This document shows, in pieces, positions 1-5,270 of a DNA stretch of 5,270 nucleotides. The position numbers were made by a program, and so were the translations under genes. The DNA comes from Bdellovibrionales bacterium (GTDB lineage: Bacteria; Bdellovibrionota; Bdellovibrionia; Bdellovibrionales; UBA1609): the NCBI GenBank assembly GCA_028279085.1, contig JANQSX010000248.1, positions 1 to 5,270 on the forward strand. Direction: 5' to 3'. Each line of letters starts with the position of its first letter. Position 1 is the stretch's first letter. A model generated the notes under the pieces. It ran no database searches. It was not told the origin of the DNA and was given only the letters and a program-made list of their open reading frames with translations.

Positions 1-59
1 TACGCCGGAATGACGAGGCTTCGCCGGAATGACGAGGCTTCGCTGGAATAGTGAAAGCC
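1..59. repeat. Short tandem repeat, 19-bp unit (REP-like)
   Basis: Two identical 19-bp units lie head to tail at 3-21 and 22-40 (unit cgccggaatgacgaggctt). A decayed third copy begins at 41 with cgctggaat. The array touches the window edge, so it may continue to the left. Read on the other strand, the unit contains the core GTCATTCCGGCG, a wording I recall from intergenic palindromic repeats in many proteobacterial genomes. That link is from memory and not tested here. The array lies beyond the 3' end of the leftward rnr-hpf unit and no open frame or gene start is visible in it. Confidence 0.75.
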
Positions 60-75
60 ATCAAAATGGCTTTCA
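52..75. repeat. Perfect 10-bp inverted repeat (hairpin)
   Basis: The arms tgaaagccat (52-61) and atggctttca (66-75) are perfect reverse complements around a 4-nt loop. The hairpin lies about 60 nt past the stop codon of the HPF-like gene on the minus strand. It has no T-run on either side, so it is not a classical intrinsic terminator. It may mark the RNA 3' end, stabilise the transcript, or simply be part of the repeat element. An outer pair, ggaat (45-49) with attcc (85-89), could extend the fold. Confidence 0.7.
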
Positions 76-84
76 GTTTACTGG

Positions 85-105
85 ATTCCGGATCAAGTCT
101 GGAAT
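85..105. repeat. Inverted repeat, REP-like half-element
   Basis: The arms attccgga (85-92) and tctggaat (98-105) pair over 8 positions, with one G-T pair, around the loop tcaag. The arms repeat the ccggaat core of the tandem units at 3-40, so this hairpin and the tandem array look like parts of one degenerate repeat family. It sits 30 nt beyond the stop codon of the HPF-like gene. No T-tract follows on the minus strand, so any role in transcription ending is speculative. Confidence 0.6.
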
Positions 106-135
106 AACAAGGTAGAAAGTTTGTAATGGCATTTT

Positions 136-519
136 TTATGCAGATTGTTTGAAAGGAGATAGTTCTTCCTCTTCATCATCCAATTCATTGAGATTGAGAT
201 GAGTAATGGAAGTGACTCCGGTTAGCTCCATTGAAGAGCGATTTTTTTTCCAATAAGCGATCTGTTCTTTCACATTTCTTAAAACTGTTTTTAAAGCGGT
301 TTTTATTGTTTCATCTTTGGATTGGGATGAAAAAGTTTTTACATTTGAATGAACAGTTAATTTACACAGATAAGCTCTTGGTTCTTTAAAAATATGCAGG
401 TGGCAGGTAGAGTTGGAAGGAGCATGACGCAACAAAGATTCTAAGTATTCAGACAAGTGGTGATGGTTGTCTTTTTTTTCTATTCCATGAAATCGTATCA
501 CAATGTTGTTATTGTTCAT
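136..519 (-). CDS. HPF/RaiA-like ribosome hibernation protein
   Basis: The 127-residue product fits the small beta-alpha-beta-beta-beta-alpha fold of the S30AE (HPF/RaiA) family, whose members bind the decoding centre of the 30S subunit and silence idle ribosomes. Visible parts are a first strand with the FHGIE turn (6-14), a helix (20-32), strands around 38-46, 48-57 and 59-64, and a long basic helix (67-94) ending in the lysine/arginine-rich WKKNR. The length matches the short HPF type and there is no long dimerising C-terminal domain. A tail after residue 95 carries an acidic run (114-119). The start is well supported: AGGAGG at 527-532 lies 7 nt upstream. The gene begins 3 nt after the rnr stop codon, so the two are almost certainly co-transcribed and probably translationally coupled. 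Overall similarity to the family is weak, so this is a fold-level call; another small RNA- or ribosome-binding protein remains possible. Confidence 0.6.
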   Translation of the reverse strand: MNNNNIVIRFHGIEKKDNHHHLSEYLESLLRHAPSNSTCHLHIFKEPRAYLCKLTVHSNVKTFSSQSKDETIKTALKTVLRNVKEQIAYWKKNRSSMELTGVTSITHLNLNELDDEEEELSPFKQSA

Positions 520-522
520 TTA

Positions 523-2766
523 TTAACCTCCTGACTGATTTATCGGTCTTTTTTCCATTGTTTTAAATTTTTTTTTAAATTTAGATTTGAAGGTAGAAGA
601 TGCTTTTGATGAAAACTTTCGTTTTTCTAGACCTTTTTTTGCTGTTTTTCCCCTTCTCTTTTTATTATTTTGAGAGGAGTTAGTAGGATGAGAAGACAGT
701 TTCTTTAATCTTTTAATTTGTTTCGATGCTTCTTTTCCTTTATGTGTCTTTAAATCAAAATCAATTTGACCTGTCTCAATATTAGAATGAATGACTTGAA
801 TAACAACTGGATCACCCATTTTAAATCGTTCTCCTTTAACTTTTGATTTTAATTCAAGCCGGGACTCTTCAAACTTCCACTCTCCTCGTAAACTTTTGAG
901 AGGGACCAAACCTTCAATATCGTATAATCTGAGTTTAACGAAAAATCCAAATCGAGTGACTCCACTAATGATCCCCTCCATTTCCGCTCCTAAATGTTTT
1001 TTTATAAATCGAGCTTTTTTTATGTCTTTTAATTGTCTTTCCGCTTTCACGGATCTTTGTTCGCATGAGCTGGTGAGTGTTGCGATAGATTCTAACTCCT
1101 GTTTTTTATAGAGTGGTTTTTGTTTATCTAGAGTGGCTTTTAAAATGCGATGGACAATCAGATCACTATAGCGGCGAATAGGAGAGGTGAAATGCGTATA
1201 ATACTGAGTATTTAAACCGAAATGTTTTTTATTATGTGCTTTATAAACAGCTTGTGAAAGAGAACGAAGAATCAGCATTTGTAAAATATCAACAGCCGAG
1301 TGATCGGCAAATCGTTCAATGAGAAAGGATATTTTTTTTTGCAGCTCTGATTCGGATAAACGAATCTTGATACCCATACTTTGAACGAACGATTCTAAGA
1401 ATTTTAGAGATTCTGTTTTAGGTGGATCATGTACACGATAAAGAGCCGGTATTTTATTTTTTTGTAAAAACTCGGCTACCGCTTTGTTAGCAGCCAGCAT
1501 GAGTTCTTCAATCAACTGGTGAGAAAACAGTCGGTGGCTTTGGGTGATATCCATCGGTTCTCCCAAGGAGTTGAGTTTTACTTCTGTTTCAGGAATTTCC
1601 AGATTGATAAAATGATTTTTAAGACGTAACTCTAATAGGATCTGAGCTAGTTTTCCGGCTGTTGCCACACAGTGTTTTATTTTTTCATCCTGGGTTTTTG
1701 GTGGAGTGGGTATTGGCCATTCCATTTGTTCTATAATGTCTTGAGCCTCTCCATAATTGAAACGAGCATGGCTTTGAATGAGGGCTTCATAGAATTGTGT
1801 ATTTCTTTTTTTCCCTTGTTTATTAAAATGTATTTCTACCACAAAAGCTAAGCGATCTTCTTTTGGCTTTAGGGAACATAAATGGTTACTTAATTTTTCC
1901 GGAAGCATAGGGAGTGTGAAGTTCGGAAAGTAAGTGCTATTTCCTCTTTTATAAGCTTCTTTGTCTAGTGCGGAGTCTTTTTTTACATAGTGACTGACAT
2001 CAGCAATAGCGACATATAATATCCAACCTGTGGAGTGATTGGATACATAAATAGCATCATCAAAATCCTGGGCCGTTTTTCCATCAATAGTGACAAAGGG
2101 AAAAGCTCTTAAATCTTTTCTATGAGAGAGATTTTTTGATATATTTTCTGACAGACTTTCTGCCTCTTTTAAACAGGGTTCTGGGAAAGAAGCGGGAATA
2201 TTATGTTTTTGCACAATACGAATATTATCTTCTAAGGCTTTTGGAAAAAATCCCAAAGAACAAACCACTTTCCCATTTAGTCCTTGTGTACTTTCCGGTC
2301 CATGGGTAATTTTTGCTTGAACCCATTCCCCTTTTTTAATTTTTTGACTTTTATCCAGCCGAATTTTTGAATCTTCTCCCCATTGGAAGCTGTCATCCCT
2401 AATAAGCCCGGTTGTATTGGAAAGAGGCCAATATTGGCCTACTATATAGTCTTGTCTTCTTTCAATAAGCCTGAGAATTTTTCCTGAAAAAAGCCCTTTT
2501 CGGTGTTTGCGGGAGAAAACAGCCACTTGCACTTTATCATTGTTCATAAGTCCTTGCATTTGCCTTCTGGGAAGGTACACATCAGGGTGAGAGGAATTTT
2601 CAGGAATAAAAAAACCAAAGCCATCAGGGTGTCTTTTCACTATTCCTATAAGCTGGTGTAATATCGTTGATCTTTGTCTTTGACGAGTCAAAGAAGACCT
2701 TTTACTATTTTTAAAGAAAGAGCGATGACGAAGAGGTATGGATGTTTTTTTCAAATGTTGTCCCAT
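523..2766 (-). CDS. rnr: Ribonuclease R (RNase II/RNB family 3'-5' exoribonuclease)
   Basis: This cytoplasmic, processive 3'-5' hydrolytic exoribonuclease degrades structured RNA, defective rRNA and mRNA remnants. Domains in order are a short basic N-terminus (1-36), a first cold-shock/OB domain with the GFGFF strand (41-85), a second OB domain (about 90-170), the RNB catalytic domain (about 217-545) and an S1 domain (593-673). A Lys/Arg/Ser-rich tail of about 70 residues follows. The RNB metal-binding aspartates are all present as D228, D234, D236 and D237, with the spacing known from RNase II (6, 2, 1). The family signature runs from 522 to 540 (THFTSPIRRYSD). At 747 residues it is shorter than the E. 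coli enzyme because the N-terminal helix-turn-helix region is missing. The ATG at 2766 is fixed by an in-frame TAA 9 nt upstream, and the next Met is residue 70, inside the first OB domain. No clear Shine-Dalgarno precedes it. The basic tail and S1 domain favour RNase R over RNase II. Confidence 0.95.
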   Translation of the reverse strand: MGQHLKKTSIPLRHRSFFKNSKRSSLTRQRQRSTILHQLIGIVKRHPDGFGFFIPENSSHPDVYLPRRQMQGLMNNDKVQVAVFSRKHRKGLFSGKILRLIERRQDYIVGQYWPLSNTTGLIRDDSFQWGEDSKIRLDKSQKIKKGEWVQAKITHGPESTQGLNGKVVCSLGFFPKALEDNIRIVQKHNIPASFPEPCLKEAESLSENISKNLSHRKDLRAFPFVTIDGKTAQDFDDAIYVSNHSTGWILYVAIADVSHYVKKDSALDKEAYKRGNSTYFPNFTLPMLPEKLSNHLCSLKPKEDRLAFVVEIHFNKQGKKRNTQFYEALIQSHARFNYGEAQDIIEQMEWPIPTPPKTQDEKIKHCVATAGKLAQILLELRLKNHFINLEIPETEVKLNSLGEPMDITQSHRLFSHQLIEELMLAANKAVAEFLQKNKIPALYRVHDPPKTESLKFLESFVQSMGIKIRLSESELQKKISFLIERFADHSAVDILQMLILRSLSQAVYKAHNKKHFGLNTQYYTHFTSPIRRYSDLIVHRILKATLDKQKPLYKKQELESIATLTSSCEQRSVKAERQLKDIKKARFIKKHLGAEMEGIISGVTRFGFFVKLRLYDIEGLVPLKSLRGEWKFEESRLELKSKVKGERFKMGDPVVIQVIHSNIETGQIDFDLKTHKGKEASKQIKRLKKLSSHPTNSSQNNKKRRGKTAKKGLEKRKFSSKASSTFKSKFKKKFKTMEKRPINQSGG
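527..532 (-). promoter_or_regulatory. Shine-Dalgarno of the HPF-like gene, inside rnr
   Basis: AGGAGG on the minus strand is a full consensus ribosome-binding site, 7 nt before the ATG of the HPF-like gene. It is made of the last codons of rnr (the final Gly-Gly before TAA). Ribosomes finishing rnr therefore cover or expose this site, which favours coupled translation. Confidence 0.85.
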
Positions 2767-2775
2767 GATGTTTTA

Positions 2776-2804
2776 TTGATTTGTTTTTATATTCACAGTA
2801 TACT
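2776..2804 (+). promoter_or_regulatory. Sigma70-type promoter of the nuo operon
   Basis: TTGATT (2776-2781) matches four of six consensus -35 bases. TATACT (2799-2804) matches five of six -10 bases. The spacer is exactly 17 bp. Transcription would start near 2811 and give a leader of about 140 nt before nuoB. No other hexamer pair in the 184-nt intergenic region is as good. The call rests on sequence only. Confidence 0.6.
2797..2802 (-). promoter_or_regulatory. Candidate -10 box of the rnr promoter
   Basis: The minus strand reads TATACT here because the sequence AGTATACT (2797-2804) is a perfect palindrome. It lies about 30 nt upstream of the rnr start codon, giving a short leader. The -35 position at the usual spacing (2820-2825, cggagt) does not resemble consensus, so the promoter would be weak or activator-dependent. 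A second -10-like hexamer, TATAAA (2786-2791, minus strand), also lacks a good -35. Confidence 0.35.
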
Positions 2805-2937
2805 AGCCTTGTTTTAAAAACTCCGATTCCTCTAAATTGAAAAACCTATAAGCTCTGGAGAGAAGTTAAAATAGGAGAACCAGAACCTGGGTGGTTTAAA
2901 ATAACAGGACTTTTTTTTATTTCCAAGGACTCATTTT

Positions 2938-2941
2938 AGGA
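2938..2941 (+). promoter_or_regulatory. Ribosome-binding site of nuoB
   Basis: AGGA lies 9 nt before the ATG at 2951, a short but well-placed Shine-Dalgarno core in a T-rich leader. It supports the chosen nuoB start. Confidence 0.55.
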
Positions 2942-2950
2942 TTTTTAATA

Positions 2951-3508
2951 ATGGTTCAAAAACAAAAAATTACAGCTAAAACAGAAGAAAGTCAGGGGCA
3001 AAGGGCTTTAGTGGAAGAAACCCGCTCTTTTGCTTTTACGACTCAAGCTCGAAAAATAGCGGCATGGGGACAGAGAAATTCCCTTTGGCCTATGCCTTAT
3101 GGAACGGCCTGTTGTGGAATTGAAATGATGTCGGTCATGGGGCCTCGTTATGACCTTGCTCGTTTTGGAGCGGAAGTGGTGCGTTTTTCTCCCAGGCAAT
3201 CTGACTTATTGATTGTAGCAGGTACAATTACGGAAAAAATGGCGCCGGTTATTCTTCGGGTGTATGAGCAAATGCTGGAACCGAAATTTGTTATCTCTAT
3301 GGGAGCTTGTGCTAGTTCAGGTGGTTTTTATCGTGCTTATCATGTTTTACAGGGAGTGGATAAAATCATCCCTGTGGATGTTTATATTCCTGGTTGTCCT
3401 CCTACTCCTGAAGCGGTTTTGGATGGAGTTATGGTTGTGCAGAAAATGATCACTGATCAGGCTCCTCGTCCCTGGAAGGAGAACTGGAAACCAGGTGCAT
3501 GGCAATGA
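2951..3508 (+). CDS. nuoB: NADH-quinone oxidoreductase subunit B
   Basis: NuoB is the core subunit of respiratory complex I that holds the terminal [4Fe-4S] cluster N2 and passes electrons to quinone at the junction of peripheral and membrane arms. The 185-residue length is usual for the family. The four N2 ligands are visible: the tandem C54-C55 in GTACCGIE, C120 in GACASSGG and C149 in PGCPP. The 20-kDa subunit signature spans 135-151 (GVDKIIPVDVYIPGCPP). The loop around RYDLARFGAEVVRFSPRQSD (67-84) is the highly conserved part facing the quinone pocket. The first 30 or so residues are variable. It is the first gene of the rightward unit and overlaps nuoCD by 10 nt. nuoA, the usual upstream neighbour, is not present and the intergenic space is too short to hold it. 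Confidence 0.97.
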   Translation: MVQKQKITAKTEESQGQRALVEETRSFAFTTQARKIAAWGQRNSLWPMPYGTACCGIEMMSVMGPRYDLARFGAEVVRFSPRQSDLLIVAGTITEKMAPVILRVYEQMLEPKFVISMGACASSGGFYRAYHVLQGVDKIIPVDVYIPGCPPTPEAVLDGVMVVQKMITDQAPRPWKENWKPGAWQ

Positions 3509-5193
3509 AACGATCTTTTAAATCCATTCAAGAAGATTTGCGTCTAAAATTTCCAAGTGCTGATTTTAACTTTCGGGAAGAATTTGGAGATTATATCTTA
3601 GTTACTTCTCCCTCAAATGTTTTACCTTTGTTGGAGTATCTGAAAAATAGCAATCAGTTTGATTTTTTAATGAATGTGTCCGGTGTGGACTATCCTAAAA
3701 GGGAAAAGCGTTTTGAAATTGTTTATGAATTGTTTTCCTCTAAAAACGCTTTACGACTCAGAATAAAAAGTCCTGTGGCTGAGGGGGAGTGTATACCCAC
3801 CGCTCAATTTATATGGAAAACGGCTGATTGGTTTGAGCGGGAAATTTACGATATGTTTGGTGTGGAATTTGAAAATCACCCCAACATGAAAAGAATTTTG
3901 ACTCATCACCAGTTTAAAGGTCATCCTTTAAGAAAAGACTATCCGGCTGATTACCAACAACATTGTACGGAAGCTTTGCCCATTCATTTTGATAATGATC
4001 CTAATTGGGATGAGGAAGGGGATAAAGACAAGGATTTAATCCCTTTAAATATAGGTCCATCTCATCCCGCCACTCACGGGACTTTGAGGATTATGGCTCA
4101 GATGGATGGGGAAAGAGTGCATCGGGCTGGTGTGGAGCTTGGTTATTTACATCGTTGTTTTGAAAAAATGGCGGAGACCCATCCTTATAATCAGGTCATT
4201 CCTTATACAGACAGGCTTAACTATTGCTCGGCTCCCATAAACAATGTGGGTTATTGCAAGACAGTGGAAAAGCTCTTAGGCGTTGAAGTACCTCCCAAGG
4301 CGCAGGCCATTAGAGTCATTTTATGTGAGCTTTCCCGTATTATTGATCATATTGTTTGTATTGGAGCTAATGCTGTTGATCTGGGTGCTTTAACCGGATT
4401 TTTTCATTTATTTACTTATCGTGAAAAAGTTTACACGCTGTTTGAAAAACTTTGTGGGGCTAGGCTCACTGTTTCTTTAACACGGGTTGGAGGTATGGCT
4501 CAGGAACTCCCTAGGAATTGGTCTAAGGATGTACTGGCTTTTTGTGAAGAAATGAAAAAAGGAGTAGATGAACTGGAGCTTTTACTCTCAGGAAATCGGA
4601 TATGGATGGATCGTACACAAGGTATTGGTGCTTTATCTATAGAGGAAGCTATTCAGTGGGGATATACAGGTCCTTGTCTGAGGGCGGCAGGTATGAGCTT
4701 GGATTTAAGAAAATTAGACCCTTATTATGGCTATGATGAATTAAACTTTAATGTACCCACCGGCACAACCGGAGATGTCTATGATCGCTATTTAGTGCGG
4801 GTGGCGGAAATGCGCGAGTCCATTAGGATTATTGAGCAAGTGGCACCTAACATTCCCGTTGGAGACTATACAATTAGAGATAAAGACATTGTCCTTCCTG
4901 AAAAAAAAGATGTGTATGGAAATATTGAAGGGCTTATGCAACACTTTATGTTGGTGATGAATGGATTAAGGCCGCCCGTAGGGGAAACTTATTCGGCTAC
5001 AGAAGGGGCTAATGGAGAATTAGGTTTTTATCTTATTAGTGATGGAAGCGGACAGCCTTATCGCTTAAAAGTGCGTCCACCTTGTTTTGCTATTTACCAG
5101 TCTTTTCCTAAACAAGTTCAGGGAACTTTAGTGGCGGATGTGATTTCCATTTTAGGAAGTATGAATGTTATCGCCGGAGAGCTGGATCGCTAG
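3499..5193 (+). CDS. nuoCD: NADH-quinone oxidoreductase fused subunits C and D
   Basis: One 564-residue frame contains both peripheral-arm subunits of complex I. The NuoC part (about 1-150) carries the 30-kDa signature EREIYDMFG followed by H127 and KRIL (113-134), and ends in HPLRKDYP. A linker of some 30 residues, acidic in its second half, leads to the NuoD part, which begins at NIGPSHPATHG (184-194). Quinone-pocket residues H193 (in HPATHG) and Y242 (in TDRLNY) are 49 residues apart, as in characterised NuoD homologues. The C-terminus ends in the family-typical ELDR. The 49-kDa signature (217-228, LHRCFEKMAE) has Cys220 where Gly or Ala is standard. NuoCD fusions are known from E. coli and some other lineages. 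The gene overlaps nuoB by 10 nt. A second ATG at 3505 would give the common ATGA overlap and has AGG 9 nt upstream, so the true start may be two codons later. Confidence 0.96.
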   Translation: MAMKRSFKSIQEDLRLKFPSADFNFREEFGDYILVTSPSNVLPLLEYLKNSNQFDFLMNVSGVDYPKREKRFEIVYELFSSKNALRLRIKSPVAEGECIPTAQFIWKTADWFEREIYDMFGVEFENHPNMKRILTHHQFKGHPLRKDYPADYQQHCTEALPIHFDNDPNWDEEGDKDKDLIPLNIGPSHPATHGTLRIMAQMDGERVHRAGVELGYLHRCFEKMAETHPYNQVIPYTDRLNYCSAPINNVGYCKTVEKLLGVEVPPKAQAIRVILCELSRIIDHIVCIGANAVDLGALTGFFHLFTYREKVYTLFEKLCGARLTVSLTRVGGMAQELPRNWSKDVLAFCEEMKKGVDELELLLSGNRIWMDRTQGIGALSIEEAIQWGYTGPCLRAAGMSLDLRKLDPYYGYDELNFNVPTGTTGDVYDRYLVRVAEMRESIRIIEQVAPNIPVGDYTIRDKDIVLPEKKDVYGNIEGLMQHFMLVMNGLRPPVGETYSATEGANGELGFYLISDGSGQPYRLKVRPPCFAIYQSFPKQVQGTLVADVISILGSMNVIAGELDR

Positions 5194-5220
5194 AATCTTT
5201 TTCTTTTGCTTTTTATATAT

Positions 5221-5225
5221 GGAGG
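5221..5225 (+). promoter_or_regulatory. Strong Shine-Dalgarno for the next gene
   Basis: GGAGG lies 27 nt after the nuoCD stop codon, with no terminator-like hairpin between them. This implies that the operon continues past the window. The expected start region (5230-5237) contains no ATG, GTG or TTG. Confidence 0.6.
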
Positions 5226-5231
5226 AACCAA

Positions 5232-5270
5232 ATTATTAACATAAAGTTATTGTGGATTTTATCTTTATTT
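5232..5270 (+). CDS. Possible 5' end of the next nuo-operon gene (partial)
   Basis: After the GGAGG at 5221-5225 only one forward frame stays open to the window end. Read from 5232 it gives IINIKLLWILSLF, a hydrophobic stretch like the first membrane helix of an inner-membrane protein. A membrane subunit of complex I such as NuoH would fit the place, but this is inference from 13 codons. An ATT at 5232 or 5235 has ideal Shine-Dalgarno spacing (6 or 9 nt) but is a very rare start codon. The TTG at 5250 is a commoner start but lies 24 nt from the GGAGG. The GGAGG could instead serve no gene here, with the real start beyond the window. Confidence 0.3.
   Translation, partial: MINIKLLWILSLF

Noticed and set aside
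1..59. Tandem repeats as a CRISPR array
   Set aside because: The 19-bp units abut directly with no spacers, so this is a tandem repeat and not a CRISPR.
52..75. Hairpin as an intrinsic terminator of rnr-hpf
   Set aside because: The stem is perfect but no T-run follows on the minus strand. A role in transcript ending or stability cannot be excluded, but the terminator label is unsupported.
896..1111. Forward open frame of 71 codons
   Set aside because: It lies wholly antisense to the conserved RNB-S1 part of rnr, has no ribosome-binding site of note and no recognisable domain.
2811..2950. Riboswitch in the nuoB leader
   Set aside because: I could not match the leader to the conserved cores of the TPP or SAM riboswitches, and the visible stems are too short to support a structured aptamer.
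3008..3199. Reverse open frame of 63 codons
   Set aside because: It is antisense to the most conserved part of nuoB and its composition simply mirrors nuoB codons.
3264..3449. Forward open frame of 61 codons with a hydrophobic product
   Set aside because: It is a shifted-frame shadow inside nuoB. The apparent membrane-like character comes from reading Val, Ile and Pro codons out of frame.
5219..5239. Six-codon frame starting at the ATG overlapping GGAGG
   Set aside because: It has no ribosome-binding site of its own, is very short and is best explained by chance.

Overview
The window is a compact, AT-rich stretch of a bacterial chromosome with two divergent transcription units and a repeat-bearing end. 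The identifiable proteins are all conserved: RNase R, a ribosome-hibernation-type protein, and complex I subunits NuoB and a fused NuoC-NuoD. The organism looks like a Gram-negative, respiring bacterium. The NuoB and NuoD wording and the RNase R sequence recall deltaproteobacterial or Bdellovibrio-like lineages, but this is an impression and I cannot fix the taxon without a search.

Layout: Positions 1-105 hold no gene. They carry a short tandem repeat with a 19-bp unit and two hairpin-forming inverted repeats, resembling the REP-like intergenic repeats built on a GTCATTCCGG core. The minus strand from 2766 down to 136 encodes RNase R (rnr) followed 3 nt later by a small HPF/RaiA-like protein, whose Shine-Dalgarno sequence lies inside the last codons of rnr. 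Positions 2767-2950 form the intergenic region between the divergent units. It has a good sigma70-type promoter reading rightward (TTGATT, 17-bp spacer, TATACT). Its -10 box belongs to the palindrome AGTATACT, which also offers a -10 box to rnr on the other strand. The plus strand from 2951 to 5193 encodes NuoB and the NuoCD fusion, overlapping by 10 nt. The window ends just after a strong ribosome-binding site for a further gene whose start codon is not an obvious ATG.

How the genes work together: The leftward pair concerns RNA and ribosome turnover. RNase R degrades structured RNA, including ribosomal RNA, while HPF-type proteins shelter idle ribosomes, so two functionally opposed activities appear translationally linked. 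The rightward unit encodes the peripheral-arm core of the proton-pumping NADH:quinone oxidoreductase: the N2 iron-sulfur cluster subunit and the subunit forming the quinone pocket. nuoA, which usually precedes nuoB, is absent from this position.

I see no evidence of a wholly new system. The most worthwhile leads are the rnr-hpf coupling, the shared palindromic -10 element, the missing nuoA, the odd start of the gene after nuoCD and the repeat element at the left edge.
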